Source of the DNA: Paenirhodobacter ferrireducens
GTDB lineage: Bacteria > Pseudomonadota > Alphaproteobacteria > Rhodobacterales > Rhodobacteraceae
Direction of reading: 5' to 3'
NCBI RefSeq assembly: GCF_004022265.1
Contig: NZ_SAVB01000007.1
Coordinates: 117,950 to 181,949 of the forward strand
Length of the DNA stretch: 64,000 bases
This document shows, in pieces, positions 10,045 through 18,044 of this stretch (its first letter is position 1; every line of letters begins with the position of its first letter). The notes under the pieces were generated by a model. That model was not told the origin of the DNA, made no database searches, and saw nothing but the letters and a program-made list of their open reading frames with translations. Position numbers and translations under genes: made by a program.

Positions 10045-11000
10045 TCGAACACGCTGCGCGGGAAGTAGAAGCTGACCACCCAGTTCGGCATGTCGACGAT
10101 CTCGGAGATCCGCAGATCGCCACAGGTCGAGACCAGCATGTAGGCGTCGACCGCCGCCATGCCGTGCCGTGCCGAAAGCAGGTCGACCATGCCCGCGACC
10201 GCATCGCGCGCCGCGACCATCAGGTCGGGACCGATGCCGGTGGTGACCTCGTAGCCCGCGGTGTCGAGATGGCGGGTGACCGGGCCCGGCGTGGTGAAGC
10301 GGGGGAACTTCAGGTCCTCGCCCTTCACCACATCGAAGGTCAGCACGGTGTCGATCGGGCTTTCGATCGCGGTGCCGCAGACCTCGCCGTCGCCCTGCGC
10401 GGCGTGGGTGTCGCCCACCGAGAACAGCGCACCCTCGACCTCGACCGGCAGGTAAAGCGTGGTGCCCGCTGCCAGATCGCGGATGTCGAGATTGCCGCCG
10501 ACCCGGCGCGGCGGCACGATCGAATGCTCGCCCGGTGCGGCGGGGGCGACGCCGATGGTGCCGCAGAAGGGTTTCAGCGGCACCTTGCCATGGCGGCCCC
10601 AGAGCGCCTGACCGGGCGCGGCCGCGTCATATTTCCAGATGTTCAGCGCCGGGTCCTTGAACTGGTCGGCCAGCAGGCCGAAGCCCGGGATGTTCGCCGT
10701 CCAGCCCCAGGCGGTGCCCTCTTCCTCGCGCGGGGCGAAGCTGTCGATCGTCACCTTCAGCACGTCGCCGGGCATCGCCCCGTCGATATAGACGGGGCCG
10801 GAGACCGGGTTGATCTTGCCGAAATCGAGCGTCTTCACATCCTCGACCGTCGAGGACGGGCCTAGCTGGCCCGCCGAGGCGTCAAGGCAGTGGAAGAGGA
10901 TGGTCGACCCCGGCGCCACCGTCTCGACCGGGGCAAGCGAATTATCCCAGCCGAAATGGTGCTGCGCACCGTGGATCGTGTAGCCGCAGGCTTTGCACAT
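10041..11000 (-). CDS. Acetamidase/formamidase family amide hydrolase
   Basis: A 319-residue member of the FmdA/AmdA family. Recognisable parts are the N-terminal GWDNSLAPVETVAPGSTILF, the NPVSGPVYIDGAMPGDVLKV segment, and the metal-site region FSVGDTHAAQGDGEVCGTAIE around residues 195-215. These enzymes cleave short amides to ammonia and the acid. It lies between the substrate-binding protein (6 bp upstream) and the ATPase (4-bp overlap), so it is an integral part of the transporter operon. Together with the AmiC/AmiR pair at the head of the operon, this suggests the imported substrate carries an amide or is hydrolysed to one. The exact substrate is unknown. Confidence 0.9.
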
Positions 11001-11006
11001 GTGCGT

Positions 11007-12647
11007 TCACTCCGTCACATAGACATAATCATAGTTCACCGGGATCGAGACCGGATCGACGTAGAGGTCATCGCTGCCGCCCATGCGCGCCGACTTCATC
11101 GTGTAGCGGTTCTCGTTGAACACCGGCACCCAGGGGGCGTCCTGCATGATCTTCATGTAGACGTCCGACCACAGCGCCAGCCGCTCGCCCTGCTTTGCCG
11201 GATCGACGATGGAATCGGCCTTGGCCGCCTCGGCATCGAGATCCTTGTTGCAGTACCACGACCAGTTCCAGCCGCCCTCGACCGCGCCGGCACAGCCGAG
11301 GATCGGGCCGTAGAAGTTCGACGGATCGGGGAAGTCGGCGATCCAGGCCATGCCGCCCGACCAGATCATCGGCGCGGTCTTCGGCGTGCCGCCCGCTTCG
11401 ATCACGTTCGCCTGGGCCAGCGCCTTGATCTCGGCCTTGACCCCGATTGCGGCCAGATCCTGCTGGATCGCCTGCGCGATGCGCGGGTTCGGGTCGGTGT
11501 TCATCACGTAAAGCTGGGTCTGGAAGCCGTCGGGATAGCCCGCCTCGGCCAGCATCGCCTTGGCCTTCGCCGGATCGAAGGCATAGCCCGCGTACTCCTT
11601 GGTATAGCCCGGCATCGAGGGCGGCAGCGGCTGCGTCGCGGGGGTGGCGCGGCCGTTGATCATCTGCACGATCCGGTCCTTGTTGATCGCCATGTTGATC
11701 GCGCGGCGGACCTCGACGTTGTCGAAGGGCTTCATCTCGACGTTCAGCGTGATGTAGCCGGTCTGCAGCTGGCCGCCGACGACGACCTGTTTCTTCTCGT
11801 CGGGGTTGTTCATCACCTCGGTGAATTTCGCCGGCGGGATGCCGTCGCCGGGGATGTCGACCTCGCCCTTCTGCAGGCGCAGCAGCGCCACGATCGGCTC
11901 CTGGCCGACCTCGAAGGTCACGCTGTCGAGATAGGGCAGGCCGGCGCGCCAGTAGTCGGCGTTCTTCGTCAGCAGCAGCTTCTGCCCGATCGTCCAGTCG
12001 CTCAGCTTGAAGGCGCCGGTGCCGACCGGGTGCTTGCCGAAATCGGCGCCCCATTTCTCGACTTCCTCCTTCGGCACGACCGAGGAGAAGTTCAGCGCCA
12101 TCACGTGCAGGAAGGTGGCGTCAGGGCGCGACAGCTCGATCTTCACGGTGGCGGGGTCGAGGACGGTCACGCCCGACAGGCTGGTGGCCGAGCCGTCGGC
12201 CATCGCGTCATAGCCGGCGATCGAGCCGAAGAATCCCGCGCCGGGCGATTGCGTCGCGGGCGTGGTGACGCGGTCGAGCGAATATTTCACGTCCTCGGCG
12301 GTCATCTCGCGGCCGTTGTGGAACTTCACGCCCTTGCGCAGGTGGAAGGTATAGGTCTTGCCGTCGGGCGAGATCTCGTAGCTTTCGGCAAGGCCGGGGC
12401 GCAGCTCGGTGGTGCCGGGCACGTAATCCATCAGCCCGTCGAAGATCGACTTGATCATCGACCAGTTCTGCCAGTCATAGCCGATCGCCGGGTCGAGCGT
12501 GGCGACGTCGTCCTTGTAGGTGATGACGATGTTGCCGCCGGGTTTGGCGTTCGGATCGGGGGTATAGTCCTGCGCCGCGGCAAGGCTTGCGAAGGACAGC
12601 GACACCGCAAGAGCGCTCGTCGCCAGCAGCGTGTTCATCAGGCTCAT
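11007..12647 (-). CDS. Periplasmic substrate-binding protein, family 5 (peptide/amide ABC importer)
   Basis: A 546-residue SBP_bac_5 protein with a signal peptide ending ASLAAAQ (about residue 25). Family features follow: DVATLDPAIGYDW, the signature around EISPDGKTYTFHLRKGVKFHNG, the ADFGKHPVGTGAFKL turn, and FDNVEVRRAINMAINKDRI. It captures the substrate for the permeases encoded upstream. The gene comes after the permeases, with 71 bp between that hold a short GC hairpin (12690-12704), possibly an mRNA-stability element. The start at 12645-12647 is chosen because it gives a proper signal peptide. The ligand is not predictable beyond peptide-like or opine-like. Confidence 0.9.
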   Translation of the reverse strand: MSLMNTLLATSALAVSLSFASLAAAQDYTPDPNAKPGGNIVITYKDDVATLDPAIGYDWQNWSMIKSIFDGLMDYVPGTTELRPGLAESYEISPDGKTYTFHLRKGVKFHNGREMTAEDVKYSLDRVTTPATQSPGAGFFGSIAGYDAMADGSATSLSGVTVLDPATVKIELSRPDATFLHVMALNFSSVVPKEEVEKWGADFGKHPVGTGAFKLSDWTIGQKLLLTKNADYWRAGLPYLDSVTFEVGQEPIVALLRLQKGEVDIPGDGIPPAKFTEVMNNPDEKKQVVVGGQLQTGYITLNVEMKPFDNVEVRRAINMAINKDRIVQMINGRATPATQPLPPSMPGYTKEYAGYAFDPAKAKAMLAEAGYPDGFQTQLYVMNTDPNPRIAQAIQQDLAAIGVKAEIKALAQANVIEAGGTPKTAPMIWSGGMAWIADFPDPSNFYGPILGCAGAVEGGWNWSWYCNKDLDAEAAKADSIVDPAKQGERLALWSDVYMKIMQDAPWVPVFNENRYTMKSARMGGSDDLYVDPVSIPVNYDYVYVTE

Positions 12648-12718
12648 CTTGGTCTCCGTCTGTTGGATCGGTGGTGGTGGTGCGTGGGGCCCCGTAAGGC
12701 GGGGTCTTGGGGAAAGGC

Positions 12719-13639
12719 TCAGCGCAGCTTGATGCGCGGGTCGATGAAGGGGGTGACGAGGTCGGCCAGCAGGTTGCCGAGCACGATGGCGCAGGCCGAG
12801 ACCAGCGTGACGCCCATGATGATCGGGATGTCGACGCGCTGGATCGCCTGCCAGGCGAGCTGGCCGATGCCGGGCCAGCCGAAGACGCTCTCGACGACGA
12901 CGATGCCCGACATGAAGATGCCGATGTCGATGCCGATCATCGCGATGATCGGCAGGATCGCGTTCGGCATCGCATGCAGCGCCAGCACCCGGGCCCGGCC
13001 GAGCCCCTTGGCGCGGGCGGTGCGGATGTAGTCCGAACGCAGCACGTCGATCATCGAGGAGCGCATCATCCGGCTGTACCAGCCCGAGCCCATGATCCCG
13101 AGCGTCATCGCCGGCAGCACGAGGTTCGACAGGTGGCCATAGCCGCCGATCGGGAACCAGCCGAGCTTGACCGCGAAGACGTAAAGCAGCAGCAGCCCGA
13201 CCACGAATTGCGGCGCCGAGACCGCGACGAAGGAGGCGATCATCAGCGACTGGTCGAGCGCGCCGCCGCGGCGAACCGCGGCCAGAACGCCGAGGCTGAG
13301 CCCGATTGCCAGCTCGGCCACGATCGCGCCGAGCATCAGCAGCAGCGTCGCCGGCAGCCGCGCCATGATCAGCGCCGCGACCTCGGTCTTCTGCAGATAG
13401 CTGCGCCCCATGTCGCCGTGGAACAGCCCGGCCAGATAGCGGCCGTATTGCACGATGAAGGGCTGGTCGAGGCCAAGCTGGCGGCGGATGTTCTCGACCG
13501 TTTCGGGCGTGGCCGAGCGCCCTGCGATCTGGCGCACCGGGTCGGCGGGCAGCACGTAAAGCAGCAGGAAGGTGATGAAGGACACGCCAAGCAGGATCAG
13601 TGCGGATTGCACGAGGCGGCGGAACACATAGGCCAGCAT
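12719..13639 (-). CDS. ABC transporter permease, DppB/OppB type
   Basis: A 306-residue inner-membrane protein with six hydrophobic segments. The first is followed by the typical periplasmic loop ADPVRQIAGRSATPETVENIRRQLGLDQPF. The EAA-type coupling motif DYIRTARAKGLGRARVLALHAMPNA is clear near residue 205-230. It pairs with the permease at 13639-14526; their stop and start codons overlap as TGATG. Confidence 0.92.
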   Translation of the reverse strand: MLAYVFRRLVQSALILLGVSFITFLLLYVLPADPVRQIAGRSATPETVENIRRQLGLDQPFIVQYGRYLAGLFHGDMGRSYLQKTEVAALIMARLPATLLLMLGAIVAELAIGLSLGVLAAVRRGGALDQSLMIASFVAVSAPQFVVGLLLLYVFAVKLGWFPIGGYGHLSNLVLPAMTLGIMGSGWYSRMMRSSMIDVLRSDYIRTARAKGLGRARVLALHAMPNAILPIIAMIGIDIGIFMSGIVVVESVFGWPGIGQLAWQAIQRVDIPIIMGVTLVSACAIVLGNLLADLVTPFIDPRIKLR

Positions 13640-14526
13640 CAGTCACGCCCCCGCTGGGTCGGGTCGAGCACGTCACGCAGCGCGTCGCCCACAAGGTTGA
13701 AGGCCAGCGCGAGCGCAAGGATCGCGGCGCCGGGGATGAAGACAAGCCACGGCGCGGCCTGGAAATAGGTCTGGTTCTCGAAGATGATGTTGCCCCAGCT
13801 CGGCGTCGGCGGCTGCACCCCCACGCCCAGATAGCTGAGCGTCGCCTCGAGCAGCACCGTGGTCGAGATCCCGAGCGTGCCCCAGACGATGATCATCGGC
13901 ACCAGATGCGGCAGGATGTGGCGAAACAGGATCCGCCCGGTGCCGGCGCCGAGCGTGCGCTCGGCCGCGACGAATTCGCGCTCGGCCAGCGCCGAGGTCT
14001 CGGTATAGACGACGCGGGCGGTCTGCACCCAGTTCACCAGCGCGATCACCATCGCCACGATCCACAGCGAGGGGGTGAAGATCGCCGCGAGGCAGATCGC
14101 CAGCAAGAGCGCCGGGAAGGCCATCATCAGATCGGTGAAGCGCATCAGCACGGCGCCGATCCAGCCGCGGAAATAACCCGCGGTGACGCCGATCAGCGTG
14201 CCGATCAGCAGCGCGAGCCCGTTCGCCACCACGCCGATCACCAGCGAGGTGCGCGCCCCGAACAGGATGCGCGAGAACAGGTCGCGGCCGAGCAGGTCGG
14301 TGCCGAGCCAGAACTTGTCGCCGGGCGGCATCGGCGCGCCCTCGAGCGTGAGCCCGTCGAACATCTGGTCCTCGGGCGCGAAGGGGGCGATCCAGGGGGC
14401 GAAGATGGCCCCCGCCGTCACCACCACGATCAGCGCCAGCCCGATCAGGGCAAGCTTGCGCTGCAGCAGCCGGCGCAGCGCGCCCTGCGGTTGCGGGGCG
14501 GCCTCAGCCGAGATCACGTCGGTCAT
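13639..14526 (-). CDS. ABC transporter permease, DppC/OppC type
   Basis: A 295-residue permease with a short cytoplasmic N-terminus, a first membrane helix near LALIGLALIVVVTAGAIF, the loop KFWLGTDLLGRDLFSRILFGARTSL that is diagnostic of the DppC family, and an EAA-like motif in FVAAERTLGAGTGRILFRHILPH. The ATG at 14524-14526 is preferred to an upstream one because it gives the usual family length. It overlaps the end of the ANTAR regulator gene by 23 bp, which ties the transporter to that regulator. Confidence 0.9.
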   Translation of the reverse strand: MTDVISAEAAPQPQGALRRLLQRKLALIGLALIVVVTAGAIFAPWIAPFAPEDQMFDGLTLEGAPMPPGDKFWLGTDLLGRDLFSRILFGARTSLVIGVVANGLALLIGTLIGVTAGYFRGWIGAVLMRFTDLMMAFPALLLAICLAAIFTPSLWIVAMVIALVNWVQTARVVYTETSALAEREFVAAERTLGAGTGRILFRHILPHLVPMIIVWGTLGISTTVLLEATLSYLGVGVQPPTPSWGNIIFENQTYFQAAPWLVFIPGAAILALALAFNLVGDALRDVLDPTQRGRD

Positions 14527-15112
14527 TGCCGTCCTCCTGTCTGTCGTGGCTGGCCACGACGCGCCGCGCCGCATCCTCGAAACTCACCTGCCAGGCCATC
14601 GCCATCTGCCGCAGCTGGTCATAGGCCGCGGCCTCGCCCTTGCCGCGCGCGGCAAGCAGGGTGACGGCGCGCACCACGGTCTGGCGCTCGTCGAGGCGCC
14701 GGCGCAAATCGGCGATCTGCGCCGAGAGCGACTGCCGTGCCTCGAAGGCGAGCCGCGCGATCAGCAGCGCCGAATAGGCGCCGCCGTCGCCCACGGGTTT
14801 CAGCAGCTGTGCATGCGCCCCCGCCTCGAGCGACCATTCGATCCGGCCCGGCGCCTCCGATCCGATCAGCGCGATCATCGGCATCGGGCTTTCGCCCGGG
14901 CGCCAGGGGAATTGCTCGTCGAAGCCCTGATCGACGTCGAAGAACAGGAAATCGGCGGCGATCGCCTCGGCCGGCAGCTCGGGCCAGCATTGCACCACCG
15001 TCAGCCCGATCGCGCGCAGCTGGCGCTCGAGCGCCTGCACCGTCGGGTGCGGCCGGTGCAGGATATAGGCGCGCGCGCTGCCGAGGTTCGCGATCCGGAC
15101 CTTGCGCTTCAT
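14504..15112 (-). CDS. amiR: AmiR-like antitermination regulator with C-terminal ANTAR domain
   Basis: A 202-residue protein with the AmiR layout: an N-terminal receiver-like domain lacking the usual phospho-acceptor context (about 1-125), a coiled-coil linker (SLSAQIADLRRRLDERQ), and a C-terminal ANTAR three-helix bundle (VVRAVTLLAARGKGEAAAYDQLRQMAM with the following helix). AmiR-type proteins bind leader RNA and prevent termination when released by AmiC. Its ATG overlaps the stop of the AmiC-like gene as TGATG, the same coupling as in amiCR of Pseudomonas. Control of the downstream importer/acetamidase operon is inferred from gene order. Confidence 0.85.
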   Translation of the reverse strand: MKRKVRIANLGSARAYILHRPHPTVQALERQLRAIGLTVVQCWPELPAEAIAADFLFFDVDQGFDEQFPWRPGESPMPMIALIGSEAPGRIEWSLEAGAHAQLLKPVGDGGAYSALLIARLAFEARQSLSAQIADLRRRLDERQTVVRAVTLLAARGKGEAAAYDQLRQMAMAWQVSFEDAARRVVASHDRQEDGNDRRDLG

Positions 15113-16212
15113 CACACCACCTTCAGCCGCGGCGCGGCGGGCATCGCCGCCTCGCGCCCATGGGAAAGATAGGGGTCGCCCATCCGCGCCGCGAAGCGTT
15201 CGCGGATCGCGAAGGCGCCGTTCTCGACCTGTGCGATCAGCACCGGCAGTTCGGTGTGATGGGTGGCGGGATCGATGCCCTCGGTGCCGCCCGGCGCATG
15301 GGCGAGCAGCTGCGCGAGGCTTTCGCGCGTCGCCCCTGCATGGCCCGACAGCAGCCGCGCCAGCCGGTGCACCGCCGACCAGGCCGCCGCCTCGTGCGAC
15401 GAGCCGAAGCTGCGCTGCGCCCCGGGCCAGCCGGTCGCGCCGCGGAAATAGGGGCCGGCGGCGACCAGCCCCTCGGCCGCGGCGGGCTCGATCGCGGCCA
15501 GCTCGCATTCGGTGAGGTTGCACGACAGGATCGGGCAGGTCTCGGGGCGGAAATGCGCGATCTCCTCGCCAAGCCGGCGATAGGCGGCAAGGAAGGCGTA
15601 TTGCGACGGGCCGATCAGGTTGTTCAGGATGAAATCGGGACGGGTGGCGCGGATCTCCTCGATCATCCGGCCGATATCGACCGAGCCGAGCGGCAGATAG
15701 CGCTCGCCCAGCACCTCGCCGCCCGCACCCGAGATCACCTCGCGCGCCAGCCGGTTCATCTCCCAGCCCCAGATGTAGTTCGAGCCGGTGAGATAGCCGC
15801 GCCGGCCGAGCCGGGCGAAGGCCCAGCCCAGCAGCGGCAAGAGGTGCTGGTTCGGGCAGGCATGGGTGTAGACGACGTGGTCCGAGGCCTCGAAGCCCTC
15901 GTAGGGCACCGGATACCACAGCGTGCCGCCGGCCTTCTCGAGGGTCGGGATCACCTCCTTGCGGCTCCAGGAGGTGACGCAGCCGATCACGTGCCGGGCC
16001 GAGCTGTCGCGCAGGATTTCCTCGCACAACGGGCCGTAGGCGTCGATATTGCCGCGCGGGTCGCGCTCGACCGGCACGAAGCGCAGCGGAACCGCGGGAT
16101 CGGCGTTGATATGGTCGATGGCGCTCAGCGCCCCGGTGCGGCAGGCCTCGGAAATGAGCGAGTAGCTCCCCGAGCGGGAATAGAGCAATCCGAGTTCGAC
16201 CTGTGTCTTCAT
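15112..16212 (-). CDS. amiC: AmiC-like amide-binding regulator
   Basis: A 366-residue periplasmic-binding-protein-fold protein with no signal peptide, which is typical of AmiC, the cytoplasmic amide sensor. Key segments are VELGLLYSRSGSYSLISEACRTGALSAI at the N-terminus, CVTSWSRKEVIPTLEKAGGTLWYPVPYEG, and GSNYIWGWEMNRLAREVI. It resembles AmiC/UrtA-type type I binding proteins. It should hold the ANTAR protein inactive until an amide binds. It is the first gene of the operon, and about 320 bp of leader precede it. Confidence 0.85.
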   Translation of the reverse strand: MKTQVELGLLYSRSGSYSLISEACRTGALSAIDHINADPAVPLRFVPVERDPRGNIDAYGPLCEEILRDSSARHVIGCVTSWSRKEVIPTLEKAGGTLWYPVPYEGFEASDHVVYTHACPNQHLLPLLGWAFARLGRRGYLTGSNYIWGWEMNRLAREVISGAGGEVLGERYLPLGSVDIGRMIEEIRATRPDFILNNLIGPSQYAFLAAYRRLGEEIAHFRPETCPILSCNLTECELAAIEPAAAEGLVAAGPYFRGATGWPGAQRSFGSSHEAAAWSAVHRLARLLSGHAGATRESLAQLLAHAPGGTEGIDPATHHTELPVLIAQVENGAFAIRERFAARMGDPYLSHGREAAMPAAPRLKVV

Positions 16213-16245
16213 GTCCGCCTGACGCCTGTGCAATGTCCGAAACGC

Positions 16246-16273
16246 AAAAACGCCCCGCCGACGAGCCGCGGGA
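16246..16273 (-). terminator. Candidate leader terminator/attenuator before amiC
   Basis: On the amiC strand, TCCCGC pairs with GCGGGG (six pairs with one G-U) around a 9-nt loop and is followed within 2 nt by TTTTT. It is positioned inside the untranslated leader and not at an operon end, so it is a possible target for antitermination by the ANTAR protein. The first arm could also act as the terminator of the upstream aminopeptidase operon. Confidence 0.5.
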
Positions 16274-16420
16274 GGCGGTGTCGAAGCGAGGCGCGAATGC
16301 CGTTCGGGAGTGTCCGATGTGCCCTGAAGCTGGCATCGGCCGGCCGCGCGAGACAAGCGTAAAATCGGCCGATGGTCCGAATGGACAGGTGCTGCGCGGC
16401 GATGTCGCGGATTTTGGCGC

Positions 16421-16458
16421 AATTTCTGATCGCTCTGGATGATAAACGGTCAGAAATT
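16421..16458. repeat. Inverted repeat in the amiC upstream region
   Basis: Perfect 9-bp arms AATTTCTGA (16421-16429) and TCAGAAATT (16450-16458) are separated by 20 bp, in an AT-rich patch within GC-rich DNA. The spacer contains a -10-like TTTATCAT on the amiC strand. It may be a regulator-binding pair flanking the promoter. It is unlikely to be a terminator because the arms are AT-rich and no U-tract follows. Confidence 0.5.
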
Positions 16459-16532
16459 AATCGAGATTTGTCTCGTGGTCGGCGCCGGGGCGAGCCCGTT
16501 CGGGGGCGTCCGCCCGCGGCCAAGCTGCGGCC

Positions 16533-17990
16533 TCAGCCCTCGGCGGGAGCGAGGCCGGCGATCCATTCCTCGAGCAGGCGGACGCCGAAGCCGGTGCCGC
16601 CGCGGCGGGCGAGCGGCATCTCCTTCGCCGCAAGCTCCTTGCCGGCGATGTCGAGATGCGCCCAGGGGAAACCGCCGGTGAACGCGTGCAGGAAGGCCGC
16701 CGCATGGGGCGCGTCGCCGTCGTGCAGGTCCTCGGCGTGCTGGCGCAGATCGGCGACCGGCGAGCGCAGCGCCTCCGCATAGGCCGGATCGAGCGGCAGC
16801 CGCCAGAACCGCTCGCCCACCGTCTCGCCGGCGCGCAGCAGTGCCTCGGCCAATTCGTCGTCGGTGGCGAAGAGCCCGGCGAAGACATGGCCCAGCCCCT
16901 GCATCACCGAATAGGTCAGCGTGGCGAGATCGACGATCACCCGCGGCTCGCTGCGCGCGGCAAGGGCGAGGATGTCGGCCAGGACCATGCGCCCCTCGCA
17001 ATCGGTGTCATAGACCTCGACGGTCTTGCCGGCGAAGGTGGTGACGATGTCGCCGGGCTTGTAGGAGCTGCCCGAGAGCAGATTCTCGGCGATGCCCAGA
17101 ACGCCCACGACATGCTCGCGGCTGCCCTGCCGGGCAAGGGCCAGCATCGTGCCCGCGACCGCGGCGGCACCGCTCATGTCGGCGCGCATGTCGAACATCT
17201 GCGGCCCCGACTTGATCGCCAGCCCGCCGGCGTCGAAGCAGATCCCCTTGCCGACCAGTGCAATCGGCGCAGCAGGGCTGCCCGCGGGGCGATAGCGCAG
17301 CACGATCACCTTCGGCGCGCGGGCCGAGCCCGCCCCGACGGCCAGCACCGCGTTCATCCCCATCCGCGCCAGCGCCTCGGCATCGAGCACCTCGATCGCG
17401 ATGCCGGCGGCGGCGAGCGGGGCGAGGAAATCGGCGAAGCTGTCGGGGTTCAGGTGGCTGGCCGGATAGTTCACCAGATCGCGGGCGAAGCACACACCCT
17501 CGGCCACCGCCTCCATCCGCGAGAGCGCCGCGCCGGGCTCGAGATCGGTGGCAAGCGTCAGGCTCAGCGCGAAGGGGCTTTCTCCCTGCGCGGTCAGCCC
17601 GAAGCGGTAGTTCCCCAACCGGACGCCATGCACCAGCGCCGCAAGCTGCGCGGCATCCGTGCCGTCGAAGACGAGCGTCGCGGCGCTTTCGCCAGCCACT
17701 TCCAGATGGCGGGCAAGCGCGGCCCCCGCGCGCGCGGCGGCCAGCGCCCCGGCGCCGGGCGCGCCGAGGCCAAGCACCACGACCCGCGCGGCCTCGACCC
17801 CCGGCAGCGCGAAGAGGTCGAGGCAGACGCCCTCGGCGGCGGTGAAGCGCGCGGCGGCAAGCGCACGGGTGATCGCGCCGCCCGCCGCGGCATCAAGGGC
17901 CGCGGCGCGCGGGCCAAGGGCGAGCGTCGCATCGAGCGGCAGCACGAGCGTGCGGGACGTGGTGGCAACGGCGGACAGGGTGACGGGCAT
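16533..17990 (-). CDS. M17-family leucyl aminopeptidase
   Basis: A 485-residue two-domain metallopeptidase. The catalytic domain has GKGICFDAGGLAIKSGPQMFDMRADMSGAA (metal-binding Lys and Asp residues) and the signature DTDCEGRMVLAD, a variant of the usual NTDAEGR. PepA-family enzymes remove N-terminal residues from peptides in the cytoplasm, using two metal ions. It is the last gene of the second peptide importer operon, 54 bp after the fused ATPase. It probably cleaves what that system imports. The Asn-to-Asp and Ala-to-Cys changes in the signature leave the metal-ligating Asp and Glu intact. Confidence 0.9.
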   Translation of the reverse strand: MPVTLSAVATTSRTLVLPLDATLALGPRAAALDAAAGGAITRALAAARFTAAEGVCLDLFALPGVEAARVVVLGLGAPGAGALAAARAGAALARHLEVAGESAATLVFDGTDAAQLAALVHGVRLGNYRFGLTAQGESPFALSLTLATDLEPGAALSRMEAVAEGVCFARDLVNYPASHLNPDSFADFLAPLAAAGIAIEVLDAEALARMGMNAVLAVGAGSARAPKVIVLRYRPAGSPAAPIALVGKGICFDAGGLAIKSGPQMFDMRADMSGAAAVAGTMLALARQGSREHVVGVLGIAENLLSGSSYKPGDIVTTFAGKTVEVYDTDCEGRMVLADILALAARSEPRVIVDLATLTYSVMQGLGHVFAGLFATDDELAEALLRAGETVGERFWRLPLDPAYAEALRSPVADLRQHAEDLHDGDAPHAAAFLHAFTGGFPWAHLDIAGKELAAKEMPLARRGGTGFGVRLLEEWIAGLAPAEG

Positions 17991-18044
17991 GGGATCAAGA
18001 CCTCAGGGAAAAACGGGGGAGGGCGGCCGGGCGGGCCGCCCGGA

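Larger units (their letters stand above)
16213..16532 (-). promoter_or_regulatory. Leader region of the amiC operon
   Basis: 320 bp with no convincing gene, between the aminopeptidase stop and the amiC start. Reading toward amiC it contains a 9-bp-arm inverted repeat (16421-16458), a long GC-rich stretch, and a terminator-like hairpin (16246-16273) that ends 33 bp before the ATG. This is the layout expected of an antitermination leader for an ANTAR protein. I could not find two textbook ANTAR hexaloop hairpins by eye. Confidence 0.45.
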
